This document shows positions 48,382 to 57,036 of a stretch of 64,000 nt of DNA, one piece after another. Each line of letters starts with the position of its first letter. Position 1 is the first letter of the stretch. The notes beneath the pieces are model-generated. The model did no database searches. It was not told where the DNA came from and saw only the letters and a list, made by a program, of their open reading frames with translations. The position numbers and the translations under genes are program-made. The DNA is from Sinohyriopsis cumingii (taxonomy: Eukaryota; Mollusca; Bivalvia; Unionida; Unionidae), in assembly GCA_028554795.2 (NCBI GenBank), contig CM068842.1, positions 53,333,608 through 53,397,607 on the forward strand, written 5' to 3'.

Positions 48382-51300
48382 ATGAAACGATCCCATTCAT
48401 TCGAGAAGAAAGAAGAAGAAAGTAAGAGGCAGAAACGTGATCTATTGCCTCGTACCAGGGCTGAAATCTTGGCACAAATTCATGCTAGTGATTTTGAAGA
48501 GGACATGAGTGAACCAGAATCCCAACCCTCTAAACCAAGTTCACCACCCTTAGTCAACCCTGAAAAGTACTATTCCATTCGAGAGACGGAAAAGCGCTCC
48601 TCTAGAAAATTTAGAACTACGGCTTACAAATACACGGTGAAGTTTAAAGATTTCAAGGCTGAAGTGCCGTTAGAGAAAGCAGAAGTGTTCATCACCGAGG
48701 TGTGGGATTCTTTGCTCACTGCACTCAAGCGACAATGTCAACCCAAAGAAGACGATCGCTTGAGACTTTCCATACAACACGACGGTTTGAAATCCCCTGT
48801 TTGGATCGAGTTTAGCACCCCTGCAGAATTGACTGCTTCCAAAGTCATGGACAAGATTCAACACGTACAACAATCTAATGACCAGTTTGACATCACCGAT
48901 GGTAAAGCCACACTGGACATGACCCACGTCTCTCCTCCTCAAGGGACAGGACGCAAAAAGATGTTATTGGTGGACGACCTTCGCAACACCAAAAAGAGTC
49001 TCGTCCGAATTAACAACCCTCATGAGCAGATGTGTTTAGCCCGTGCCATCGTGGTGGGACGAACCTATGCCAACAAGAACGACACGGTAGAATGGAAAAG
49101 AACCTGGGACACTATTCAACGTTCCGACCGAGCCAAACAACGAAACGAAGCAGAACTCCTGTTACAACAAGCCGGACTGCCCAAAGACACACCCTGTGGC
49201 ATTCCTGAGATGCAAAAATTGCAAGATGCCCTAGCTCCACGCTACACCTTGAAAGTGCACCCTCAAGAAGTGCGCGGACCTCTGTTGTTTCGAGGCCAAG
49301 ATTTTAAGGACGGAAAATACATTCACCTTTATCATCACGATGACCATTTCGATACGATTACCAGTATCACTGGATTCCTGAGATATGTTTATTATTGTGA
49401 GAAATGTGACTATGGTTATAATAATCGAGAGCAACACAAACATTGTGGATGGAAATGCTCAGGATGTTTGGCCTCTCCACCCTGTCTGAGCGAAGAACCA
49501 GTGCCTTGTTCCAATTGTCTGCGCACGTTTGTCAGCCCTACCTGTTACCAACAACATTTGAAGACGCAAGGTTCACAGAAGAAATGCGCTTGTCAACTCC
49601 TGAGATTGTGCCCTACGTGTGGACAAGGCATACGTACCAATAATACCAAGGCACACGTATGTTCAGGAAAGAAAAAATGTCACATTTGTCACCACATCGT
49701 GGACTTGGAACACCAATGCTACGTGCAAAAATACCAATCCCCACCAGAGAAAGAGGACGGTCACAAGAAGAAAGGCAATTTCATCTTTTTCGATTTCGAA
49801 TGCATGCAAGAGACCGGCATTCACATTCCTAATTTCTGCGTGGCTCATCGAGCGTGCGAGAAGTGCATTCAAGAACCTATCTTCAGTCATTGCCCTCACT
49901 GTAGCAAGATTCCCGGAGGACGTGAAAAAATCTTTCGGGGACCGAACACGTTAGCCGATTTTGCCCAATGGGTCTTAGACCCCGTCGACAAGACGTGGAG
50001 CCAAGAGGACATCGAACGTTACGGAGATTGTCATCGCCATGCCACAGTGATGGCTCACAATTTTTCCGGATACGATGGACAGTTTCTTCTCAGATACTAT
50101 ACGGAACAAGGCACCGAGCGTCCTAAAGTGACTTTGAACGGAGCCAAAATCATTTTCATGCAAGTGGGACAAGTGCAGTTTAAAGATTCGATGAGCTACT
50201 TGGCCATGCCTTTGAGTCGAATGCCTAAAACGTTTGGAATGACAGAAATAGCTAAAGGGTACTTTCCACACTTTTTCAATACGGAAGCCAATCAACACGC
50301 CGTTCTACCCCATTTACCTGAGGCTCACTATTACGACCCCGACAACATGCGTACCGAACAACGAGAAGCTTTCTACGCTTGGTACCAGATTCACGCCTCG
50401 GACCCTTTCGACTTTCAGGAAGAAATGCTAAAGTATTGTCGTTCCGACGTGGACATTTTACGGCGTTGCTGTGGAAAATTTCGAGAACTGTTCATGGAAC
50501 ACGGAGGGGTCGATCCTTTGAAAGAAGCTTGCACCATTGCCAAAGCGTGTTCCTTAGTGTATCGACAACGATTCATGCCTGAAAACACAGTGGCTGTCAT
50601 CAGTCCTCAAACGACCCACTTTGTCAAACGTCAATACTCGGTCAAAGCCCTACGTTGGTTACATTACTTGTGCGACAAGGAAGACAAATGGATTCAGCAT
50701 GCCCGCAACGGAGGGGGTGAAAAGACCATCGGAACGTATTCGGTCGATGGCTGGGACTTAGAAAACCCCAAGATCGTGTACGAGTTTAACGGTTGCTTAT
50801 TTCACGGATGTCCCGTTTGTTACCCTGACCGTGGCACCAAGAATCAGTTTTTGCAACGAACCATGGAAGACTTGTACCAGGACACTTGTCAGCGTCGCCT
50901 AAAGTTAGAACAGGAAGGATACCAAGTGGTGGAAATGTGGGAACACGAGTACGATCACCGTATGAAAACCGATCCCGAGTTTAAACGCCTCGTGGAAAGT
51001 TACCAGTTCATGGACCCGCTGAACCCGAGGGATAGTTTGTACGGAGGAAGGACCAATGCCACCTGTTTGCTGTACCAAGCCGACGAAGAGAAAGGAGAAG
51101 AAATCAAATACTTGGACGTGTGTTCGCTGTATCCCTACGTGTGCAAATATTGTCGCTTTCCTGTAGGGCACCCGCAATTGTTAACCGAACACATCGACCT
51201 GAAAAACATTCGACAATACGAAGGCTTGATCAAGTGCAAAGTTTTGCCTCCCACGAACCTATACCATCCCGTCTTACCTCACCATTGTCAAGGCAAATTG

Positions 51301-52443
51301 ATGTTTCCCTTGTGCCGTACTTGTGCCGAAACGTGCAACCAAGATCAACCTTGTCAGCACAGCCAGGAAGAACGGGCCTTGACGGGAACCTGGGTCAGCG
51401 TAGAATTGTTCAAAGCTCTGGACATGGGATACCAACTGTTAGAAGTGTACGAAATTTGCCACTTTCCCAAGACACAACAGTACCGCAAGGGTGATCCCAG
51501 TCAGAAAGGCATTTTCGCAGACTACGTGGATGCCTTTTTGAAACTGAAGCAAGAAGCCAGCGTCTATCCTTCCTGGTGTCACACTCCCGAAGACCAAATA
51601 CAATTCAAAGAGAAATACTACGAACAAGAAGGCATCACTTTAGACCACATCGAGAAAAACGAAGGCAGGCGATCGTTTGCCAAAGTGATGTTAAATTGCT
51701 TGTGGGGTAAAATGGCACAACGACCGTGTTTACCCAAGACGGAATATTTGACAGAACCTTCCCGCTACTTCCAGATGATTCACGACAAAACCAAATACAT
51801 GAAACACGTGGACGTCGTTCGAGAGAATTTGATCTTGGTCAATTACGAAGAAGATCTGGACTTTGTGCAAGACGACCCTTTTGGAAATGTCATCATTGCG
51901 GCTTACGTGACAGCCCATGCTCGCTTAAAATTGTACGAAGCTTTAGAACTGTTAGAAGAACGCGTCCTGTACTTTGACACGGACAGTTGCATTTACATCC
52001 ATCACCCGATTCAACATCACCCTAACATCGAAGGAGACCGTTTAGGAGCCTGGACAGACGAGCATCCCGACGACAAGATTCTAAGTTTCGTCAGTGGCGG
52101 TCCCAAAAATTACGGCTACGAATACCGGGACAAACAAGGAGAAGTGCACACGACGTGCAAAGTGAAAGGACTGACTCTGAATTATCGTACCAGTCGAGTG
52201 GTCAACTTTGGGGTATTGAAAGAAGCCTTGCAATCGGGAGAGGATGGAAACTTTAAAGTGACCACCTATCAACCGAACAAGATTGTACGTTTACCCACTC
52301 ACCACATCGTCAGTCGACCCTTGGAAAAAGTCTATCAAATTGTATACCAGAAGCGAGTTCGACTTCCCAATCATTTCACCTTACCGTACGGTCACGTCGG
52401 TATTGGTCTGTATATAAAAAGGAACCCTAGGCAAGATCGATAG
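48382..52443 (+). CDS. polB: Protein-primed-type family B DNA polymerase (1,353 aa)
   Basis: Replicative polymerase of the element. Order of parts: charged N-terminus; a Cys/His-rich region of several zinc-binding pairs (about residues 337-455); the 3'-5' exonuclease with Exo I FDFE (D471, E473), Exo II HNFSGYD (D565) and Exo III YCRSD (Y685, D689); an insert with 'YEFNGCLFHGCPVC' (from residue ~800), which resembles a Vsr/PD-(D/E)xK-like nuclease fold seen in related mobile polymerases; polymerase motif A DVCSLYP (D912), motif B K-x3-NCLWG (K1101, N1105) and motif C YFDTDS (D1199, D1201); then KGLTL. All catalytic residues are present and there is no lesion. Length is normal for Polintons. 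The ATG is set by the TATA box 54 bases upstream and by conservation in the older relic. Confidence 0.95.
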   Translation: MKRSHSFEKKEEESKRQKRDLLPRTRAEILAQIHASDFEEDMSEPESQPSKPSSPPLVNPEKYYSIRETEKRSSRKFRTTAYKYTVKFKDFKAEVPLEKAEVFITEVWDSLLTALKRQCQPKEDDRLRLSIQHDGLKSPVWIEFSTPAELTASKVMDKIQHVQQSNDQFDITDGKATLDMTHVSPPQGTGRKKMLLVDDLRNTKKSLVRINNPHEQMCLARAIVVGRTYANKNDTVEWKRTWDTIQRSDRAKQRNEAELLLQQAGLPKDTPCGIPEMQKLQDALAPRYTLKVHPQEVRGPLLFRGQDFKDGKYIHLYHHDDHFDTITSITGFLRYVYYCEKCDYGYNNREQHKHCGWKCSGCLASPPCLSEEPVPCSNCLRTFVSPTCYQQHLKTQGSQKKCACQLLRLCPTCGQGIRTNNTKAHVCSGKKKCHICHHIVDLEHQCYVQKYQSPPEKEDGHKKKGNFIFFDFECMQETGIHIPNFCVAHRACEKCIQEPIFSHCPHCSKIPGGREKIFRGPNTLADFAQWVLDPVDKTWSQEDIERYGDCHRHATVMAHNFSGYDGQFLLRYYTEQGTERPKVTLNGAKIIFMQVGQVQFKDSMSYLAMPLSRMPKTFGMTEIAKGYFPHFFNTEANQHAVLPHLPEAHYYDPDNMRTEQREAFYAWYQIHASDPFDFQEEMLKYCRSDVDILRRCCGKFRELFMEHGGVDPLKEACTIAKACSLVYRQRFMPENTVAVISPQTTHFVKRQYSVKALRWLHYLCDKEDKWIQHARNGGGEKTIGTYSVDGWDLENPKIVYEFNGCLFHGCPVCYPDRGTKNQFLQRTMEDLYQDTCQRRLKLEQEGYQVVEMWEHEYDHRMKTDPEFKRLVESYQFMDPLNPRDSLYGGRTNATCLLYQADEEKGEEIKYLDVCSLYPYVCKYCRFPVGHPQLLTEHIDLKNIRQYEGLIKCKVLPPTNLYHPVLPHHCQGKLMFPLCRTCAETCNQDQPCQHSQEERALTGTWVSVELFKALDMGYQLLEVYEICHFPKTQQYRKGDPSQKGIFADYVDAFLKLKQEASVYPSWCHTPEDQIQFKEKYYEQEGITLDHIEKNEGRRSFAKVMLNCLWGKMAQRPCLPKTEYLTEPSRYFQMIHDKTKYMKHVDVVRENLILVNYEEDLDFVQDDPFGNVIIAAYVTAHARLKLYEALELLEERVLYFDTDSCIYIHHPIQHHPNIEGDRLGAWTDEHPDDKILSFVSGGPKNYGYEYRDKQGEVHTTCKVKGLTLNYRTSRVVNFGVLKEALQSGEDGNFKVTTYQPNKIVRLPTHHIVSRPLEKVYQIVYQKRVRLPNHFTLPYGHVGIGLYIKRNPRQDR
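52411..52420 (+). promoter_or_regulatory. TATA box for the 65-aa gene
   Basis: TATATAAAAA inside the last codons of polB, 65 bases before the ATG at 52,476. Confidence 0.6.
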
Positions 52444-52475
52444 TTCATTGTGACTACCAAGACCGAGCGAACAAG

Positions 52476-52673
52476 ATGAATACTTTGAAAAAGACATCGT
52501 TCCAGTTTGGGGATTGTAAAAAAGTTGTATCTTCCTCTAGTGTGACTAATATTGGATGGATAAGACCCATGCATTGCGACGGAAAATGTCCGGAAGGAAA
52601 CTGCGATTGTCCATGTGGTTACCATTGTAATTGCGTAACGGAGTTTGCAGACGAGTGCGATTGTGAGCCTTGA
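52476..52673 (+). CDS. Small Cys-rich protein, unknown function (65 aa)
   Basis: Starts 32 bases after polB stops, in good context (acaagATGA), with its own TATA box. The C-terminal half holds nine cysteines and two histidines in about 30 residues (HCDGKC...CDCPCGYHCNC...CDC). This could bind zinc or other metals, or be disulphide-bonded. There is no signal peptide. I know of no family. It opens the accessory block that separates polB from the morphogenesis genes, where virus-host interaction genes are often found. Confidence 0.6.
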   Translation: MNTLKKTSFQFGDCKKVVSSSSVTNIGWIRPMHCDGKCPEGNCDCPCGYHCNCVTEFADECDCEP

Positions 52674-52751
52674 GATGGGACCGATGCTGTACGTTGTGAC
52701 CTGAGCGATGCCGTAAAGCATCATGGGAACCTTGTTCTCACTGCCCCTGTC

Positions 52752-53214
52752 ATGGAAAGTGATGCTGTGCGTGTCAAACCTGAGGGATGCGAAAGCGATG
52801 CCGCTCGTCCTCTTAGACATTTTACCGGGTTTAAAGGGGAATGTCAACCTTCACGTTTACCTCCCTACGGATGTCATCCAGCCCTGAGCAAACTCCTGTT
52901 CCTGTCACCCAACCCTCATCGAAACGAACCTGTGAAAGACGAATATTCGTTCCCTGTGCGTTTGTCGGAATACTGCGACTTTGAAAATCGTCTTCAATCG
53001 TTCAAAGGAAAATGGCCAAAGTATCTGGGAGGACCGACCCCCCGAAGAATTAGCCAGAGCCGGATTTTTCTACTTGGGCGAAGGAGATAAAGTCAAGTGC
53101 TTCAGTTGCGGTGTGTCACTTCACCACTGGGAACCGCAAGATTCGGCCTACGTTGAACATGCTCGATGGTCACCGAATTGTCATTACTTACCTTTAGTGG
53201 GACCGAGACATTGA
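52752..53214 (+). pseudogene. BIR-domain (IAP-like) gene with a +1 frameshift
   Basis: The 3' part encodes the second half of a baculovirus IAP repeat: 'ELARAGFFYLGEGDKVKC', the zinc ligands C-x2-C-x16-H-x6-C and the W-x3-D-x4-EH spacing are all present. The start of the BIR (the R-x-x-SF-x-x-WP element) is in a different frame, and the change falls at a run of six C (53,038-53,043), where one extra base explains it. The preceding ~75 residues show no domain, and there is no RING after the BIR. IAP-type proteins block caspase-driven cell death, so this would be a captured host-defence modulator, either broken or mis-assembled here. Confidence 0.75.
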
Positions 53215-53244
53215 AGTAACTTTTTTTACCATAATAATCTGTTC

Positions 53245-53700
53245 ATGGATACTTTACAAGAGAACATTCGTGCTTTGCCTGTGGAGTTGAGAGAACGCAT
53301 TTATCGAGAACTGGTCAAAATACAAGTGAAACGTAAAGAACAATTGCATCCGTTACGTCACCGGTTTTTGAACCACTGGTACCCGAAGGCTATACAAGGA
53401 CTGATTCAATTGAAAGTGTTCCATTGGACAGACATTGATCAACGATCCTCTAGTTTTAAAAAGGATTGGTTTGGTATGGACGATTGTAGTTACATCATTG
53501 TAAACGTACTGCATCGAATTCCAGAGGAAGAGTTAACGAATTACCAACATCTTGAACACAATGTCAACTTGGTGAAAGAGGAAACTTCTGAACGAATTGT
53601 AATGTGTAGATTAGTGACTCAACGATTTAAATTCGACACTGAAGTGAAACCATGTTTGTGCAAAGAGTACATTTCTTGTGTCAGACCAAAGAGGATTTAG
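53245..53700 (+). CDS. F-box-like protein, tandem copy 1 (151 aa)
   Basis: Residues 11-23 (LPVELRERIYREL) match the start of an F-box, the ~40-residue motif that binds Skp1 in ubiquitin ligases; the remainder of an F-box is not clear. The C-terminal 110 residues are unknown, with conserved NHWY, YQH and aromatic residues shared with copy 3. First of three tandem copies whose first 31 residues are nearly identical. If it is a real F-box protein, the C-terminal part would choose the target. It could instead be an unrelated helix-rich family. Confidence 0.5.
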   Translation: MDTLQENIRALPVELRERIYRELVKIQVKRKEQLHPLRHRFLNHWYPKAIQGLIQLKVFHWTDIDQRSSSFKKDWFGMDDCSYIIVNVLHRIPEEELTNYQHLEHNVNLVKEETSERIVMCRLVTQRFKFDTEVKPCLCKEYISCVRPKRI

Positions 53701-53712
53701 TATGACCTATTC

Positions 53713-54039
53713 ATGGATACTTTACAAGAGAACATTCGTGCTTTGCCTGTGGAGTTGAGAGAACGCATTTACCGAGAGTTGGTCAAAATACAAGTGAAAC
53801 GTAAACTCAAAGTAATTCATCCGTTTTTAAATTATGCTCTGTTCCAAAGTACAAGAAGACTGATTATGAGTGGATATTACATTAGGCACAAAGTTAAACG
53901 AGGCTATTGGCTACCACCCAACGATTCCAAAAACAGTGTATATACTTATGGATACTTTACAAGAGTACATTTTGGGCTTGCCTGTGGAGTTGAGAGAACG
54001 CATTTACCGAGAGCTGGTGAAAATACAAGTGAAACGTAA
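53713..54039 (+). CDS. F-box-like protein, tandem copy 2, truncated (108 aa)
   Basis: The first 31 residues are identical to copy 1, and the sequence just upstream of the ATG is also copied. After the shared part it resembles copy 1 only loosely (a HPFLNYALF-type segment) and then reads out of frame across the start of copy 3, which it overlaps by about 90 bases. Probably a partly deleted duplicate; expression as a short protein is possible. Confidence 0.4.
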   Translation: MDTLQENIRALPVELRERIYRELVKIQVKRKLKVIHPFLNYALFQSTRRLIMSGYYIRHKVKRGYWLPPNDSKNSVYTYGYFTRVHFGLACGVERTHLPRAGENTSET

Positions 54040-54466
54040 AGAACAATTGCATCCGATACGTCACCAGATCTTTAACCACTGGTACCTGAATGGTATAAGA
54101 GAACTGATTCGTCAGAAATTCTTTCAATGGTCAGACCTTGTTCAAAACTTTGAGGTCGCTAATGATCGACATGTTCATGATTATGGTTACTTCGAGATTC
54201 ACCTACAGCAATACATTGAGGAAGACAAGTTAAAGGATTACCAACATATTTTACGTGGAATCTACTTAGAGGAAGAGGAAACACCTAAACGAACTCTGAC
54301 GTTTCGGTTACAGTATGCAAGATTTAGATTCCCTACTGGAGAACGAAGATCTCTGGCTAGAAAGTACGTCTATTGCATCCGAAAAAAAGAGAATATAAAA
54401 ACAGGCTGCCATGCCACGGTTTATGTCACATGTCATCCAACAGATTCCGTGGAAGGAACTCAATGA
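53948..54466 (+). CDS. F-box-like protein, tandem copy 3 (172 aa)
   Basis: Begins at the ATG that corresponds to the other copies; the frame is open further upstream but that part belongs to copy 2 sequence. It has the same F-box-like start (LPVELRERIYREL) and is similar to copy 1 throughout (EQLHP, NHWY, a YQH segment), with a longer tail. The next small frame overlaps its last 56 bases. Divergence between copies 1 and 3 is much greater after residue 31 than before it, which suggests gene conversion or selection on the N-terminus. Confidence 0.5.
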   Translation: MDTLQEYILGLPVELRERIYRELVKIQVKRKEQLHPIRHQIFNHWYLNGIRELIRQKFFQWSDLVQNFEVANDRHVHDYGYFEIHLQQYIEEDKLKDYQHILRGIYLEEEETPKRTLTFRLQYARFRFPTGERRSLARKYVYCIRKKENIKTGCHATVYVTCHPTDSVEGTQ

Positions 54467-54635
54467 CCATATTCAAACCGTGGATCATTACCATCGATTA
54501 TTACAAGAACTGTATCCATTCAATTTGGGACGACAAGTGGTGTGTGTCTTAGTGACTTGTTTTCTGGGATTTCGTTTACCAGCCGATTCTTTGTGGACTC
54601 TTTACGATCAGTACTTACCACCTCCATGGCCTTAA
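54411..54635 (+). CDS. Small protein of unknown function (up to 74 aa)
   Basis: Overlaps the end of F-box-like copy 3 and, by ten bases, the start of the next gene. It has a hydrophobic segment (VVCVLVTCFLGF) and a Pro/Trp-rich end. A TATA-like box (tataaaaa, 54,394-54,401) lies just upstream; given that position, the second ATG at 54,423 is at least as likely as the first. No family recognised. Confidence 0.4.
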   Translation: MPRFMSHVIQQIPWKELNDHIQTVDHYHRLLQELYPFNLGRQVVCVLVTCFLGFRLPADSLWTLYDQYLPPPWP

Positions 54636-55136
54636 ATGGTCACGAAAAACTCCTTTTGCTCAAAGCCTTGCGTTTTCATCTGGATACTTCTCGACCTCTA
54701 CGGGAAAAAAAGATTCGTCAACTTTTAGCTACCCAAGACGTGTATGACGATGTGTGTGTAGCCTGTGACTTACATCCCCATTGGACAGATGTCCGTGCCT
54801 GGAAAGAATGGGATTTTGAGGCTTGGACCCAAGAAGTGGCCCAGTATGCACGAGAGTTGTTCAAGGAAAAAAGTTACTTTTCAACCCGTGTTAGTGACGG
54901 TGCCAGAAGAACCCGTCACCCAGGACAGGACTGTCGTGGACAGGCCTGAAAGACCCTTTCGGGAGGACACTTGTGTGACCTTACCCCCTGTTGAACTGGT
55001 TAGAACATTACCCAAAACATGTGGTTGTTGTACAGACACTTGTGTTTATTCCACATTCATCGTTATCATGTGCCTTTTATCCTTGTACTTAAGCCTTTGG
55101 CTTTTATGTATTTTTGTCTTTCGTATTCATGTTTGA
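54626..55136 (+). pseudogene. C-terminally anchored membrane protein split by a +1 frameshift
   Basis: The frame from the ATG at 54,626 (MALNGHEKLLLL) runs to 54,949. The frame one base over, open to 55,136, has the sensible continuation: a Pro/Glu/Arg linker, a C-G-C-C-x3-C cluster and a ~25-residue hydrophobic C-terminal anchor (FIVIMCLLSLYLSLWLLCIFVF). The switch falls at a run of six A (54,867-54,872), where a single extra base accounts for it. AATAAA follows at 55,148. Function unknown; small anchored proteins occur in many Polintons. Confidence 0.5.
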
Positions 55137-55147
55137 AAAAAACATTC

Positions 55148-55176
55148 AATAAACGTGTTCTGAAAAAGTATATAAA
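55148..55176 (+). promoter_or_regulatory. Poly(A) signal of the membrane-protein gene, then ATPase TATA box
   Basis: AATAAA at 55,148-55,153 closes the upstream gene. TATATAAA at 55,169-55,176 lies 55 bases before the ATPase ATG at 55,224. Confidence 0.6.
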
Positions 55177-55223
55177 CTCTTGTCTTGTTTGTTTTTCGTG
55201 TCACAAGTGACATTTCTCACACC

Positions 55224-55967
55224 ATGGCTACCTCTGCTGTCTCTGCTCCCTCTTCCTCTACTGTCAAAGTCATCGACGAACACTTAGATCGTGCCAGTTG
55301 GGAGGCTTTGTATCTTCGCCATCCCTTTAACATGCTCATTGCTGGACCTAGCGGTTCAGGCAAAACCGAATTCGTCAAACGTTTGATCGAACATAAACAT
55401 CATTTGATCGATCGGCCCCCTCAACGGATCGTGTGGTGTTACAAAGAGTGGCAATCGACGTACAGCCTCTTGCGAGAAAGTCAAGGCGATTCCATCGTGT
55501 TTGTGGAAGGCATTCCTAAAGAAGACGATGGCATCGTCTCTGACTCCCGTCTAACCCATTTGGTCATTTTCGACGACATGTTAGGAGAAGACGAAGAAGA
55601 AATTAAATTGTGGTTTACGCGCAAAGGGCATCACCGTAATGCCAGTGTCGTTTACATCACCCAAAATTTGTTTCAACAAAGTAAAGCCCATCGCACCATC
55701 AGTCTCAATGCGCATTACGTGGTCTTGTTTAAAAGCCCTCGAGATAAATCGCAAGTGCAAGTCTTAGCCAAACAGTTAGGAACGCCTTGGCTGACTCAGG
55801 CGTACGACGATGCCACTCAAACTCCACACGCCTATTTACTCGTCGATTTGAAACCTACGACTCCTGAGGATTTGCGATTTCGTACCCACTTGTTTCACCA
55901 CTGGTGCCAAGACGGAGGACCTGTCCTGTACACGTCTCCGTCCTCGACTTCATTTCACTCCCCATGA
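55224..55967 (+). CDS. FtsK/HerA-type genome-packaging ATPase (247 aa)
   Basis: Motor that pumps DNA into capsids. Walker A GPSGSGKT at residues 41-48, Walker B LVIFDDM (D117, D118), and a sensor-like YITQNLF motif about 25 residues later, typical of A32-like Polinton and adintovirus ATPases. I choose the ATG at 55,224 (caccATGG, 55 bases after a TATA box). An in-frame ATG at 55,185 lies too close to the TATA box. The frame is intact and of the usual length. Confidence 0.9.
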   Translation: MATSAVSAPSSSTVKVIDEHLDRASWEALYLRHPFNMLIAGPSGSGKTEFVKRLIEHKHHLIDRPPQRIVWCYKEWQSTYSLLRESQGDSIVFVEGIPKEDDGIVSDSRLTHLVIFDDMLGEDEEEIKLWFTRKGHHRNASVVYITQNLFQQSKAHRTISLNAHYVVLFKSPRDKSQVQVLAKQLGTPWLTQAYDDATQTPHAYLLVDLKPTTPEDLRFRTHLFHHWCQDGGPVLYTSPSSTSFHSP

Positions 55968-55975
55968 AAAAAATC

Positions 55976-55983
55976 TATAAAAA
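55976..55983 (+). promoter_or_regulatory. TATA box for the 318-aa gene
   Basis: TATAAAAA directly after the ATPase stop, 46 bases before the ATG at 56,022. Confidence 0.6.
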
Positions 55984-56021
55984 CCTCAGACCCTTTTTCG
56001 TCTGTCTCACACAGTGTGAAC

Positions 56022-56978
56022 ATGACGTCCCTTCAGTCGCATCTTCCCGTCAAATTGATTCGTGCCTTGTATGGCATCAGTCGAGAAAAAGATCCACAAA
56101 CACGAGCCCGTGTCTTAGAAGCTAGTCTCAAAGAAGTCTTACGATGGTTCACGGTGACGGCACGTCAATTACTCCAAGGAATCATTCAGATTCCTCATCA
56201 AACCCAACGCTTTTTCGATCGAAACAAAGTCGCTTTGGTCCAACTGGCCGATCCCCGCATCGACACTCAAACCAAAAAACAAATCATTTTGAAATCTGGA
56301 GGGAGCGGTACTCTAGGAGGGGTCATCATTCGCTCACTCTTAAGATGGGATCCTAATGCCCCCAAAGTTATCCCCAAGACAAAAGTTCAACGAAGCCCCA
56401 AGAAGAAAAAGAAAAAGACCAAGTCCCCAAGAAGAATAACTTCTCCAGTGGCAGGACCCTCCTCTTACCAGACACCACCACCATCACCCCGGAAAAAGAA
56501 AAGAAGCCCCCATAAAAAGAAACAGAGAAAAAGTCCCCAGAAAAAGAAAAGTCCACAGAAGAAGAAAACTAGTCGCAAGAGAGGCACTTCGGCCAGGACG
56601 CAACCTTACACTCGCAAGCCACGACCTGCCACAGCGTCTCCGGCAGCCTCACGTTTGTCCACTTCTCCGTTGATGTCACCAGGAACTGAAGAGTACTTGG
56701 AGACGTTGATTACACCAAGAACTTCTCCGTTGATGACCCCCAAAAGAACTTCCCCAGTGGCAGGACCTTCCAATTTAGCGGCAGTGGCTGCTGCTCACAA
56801 AGTACCTTCTCCCAAAATCAAAGTCCATGAAAGATCGGGCATGTTACAAAGTTTACTGGATTTGTCCAAGCAAGAACTGGCTCGATTTAGTCCGTTACGT
56901 ACCCCTGCACGACGTATCATGCCTGTCCTCAAACTGATAAAACGTAAAGACAATCAGTGGCGACGCGTTCCAGTATAA
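56022..56978 (+). CDS. Lys/Ser/Pro-rich basic protein, candidate virion core protein (318 aa)
   Basis: Residues 1-110 form an alpha-helical head with the segment 'NKVALVQLADPRIDTQTKKQ' followed by a Gly-rich GGSGTLGG stretch, the pattern of the pX-like proteins of Polintons and adintoviruses (compare the next gene). Residues about 120-195 are extremely basic (KKKKKK, SPRKKK, SPQKKK repeats), like a histone tail or adenovirus core protein, followed by a Ser/Thr/Pro-rich part with TSPL and TSPVAGPS repeats. I infer DNA condensation in the virion. The first true ATG is 56,022. Confidence 0.6.
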   Translation: MTSLQSHLPVKLIRALYGISREKDPQTRARVLEASLKEVLRWFTVTARQLLQGIIQIPHQTQRFFDRNKVALVQLADPRIDTQTKKQIILKSGGSGTLGGVIIRSLLRWDPNAPKVIPKTKVQRSPKKKKKKTKSPRRITSPVAGPSSYQTPPPSPRKKKRSPHKKKQRKSPQKKKSPQKKKTSRKRGTSARTQPYTRKPRPATASPAASRLSTSPLMSPGTEEYLETLITPRTSPLMTPKRTSPVAGPSNLAAVAAAHKVPSPKIKVHERSGMLQSLLDLSKQELARFSPLRTPARRIMPVLKLIKRKDNQWRRVPV

Positions 56979-56982
56979 AAAA
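56974..56982 (+). promoter_or_regulatory. TATA box for the 128-aa gene
   Basis: TATAAAAAA overlapping the stop codon of the upstream gene, 63 bases before the ATG at 57,037. Confidence 0.6.
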
Positions 56983-57036
56983 GGCCTGTGACCGAGTAGG
57001 GTATCAGTGTTTTTAGGTGCTCCTAAAGACTCAAAG

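Noticed and set aside
52752..53090. 112-codon frame taken as a complete gene
   Set aside because: It is the 5' part of the BIR gene before the frameshift; its last residues are out-of-frame reading.
55185..55187. Upstream ATG as the ATPase start
   Set aside because: Only ~10 bases after the TATA box; the ATG at 55,224 has better context and spacing.
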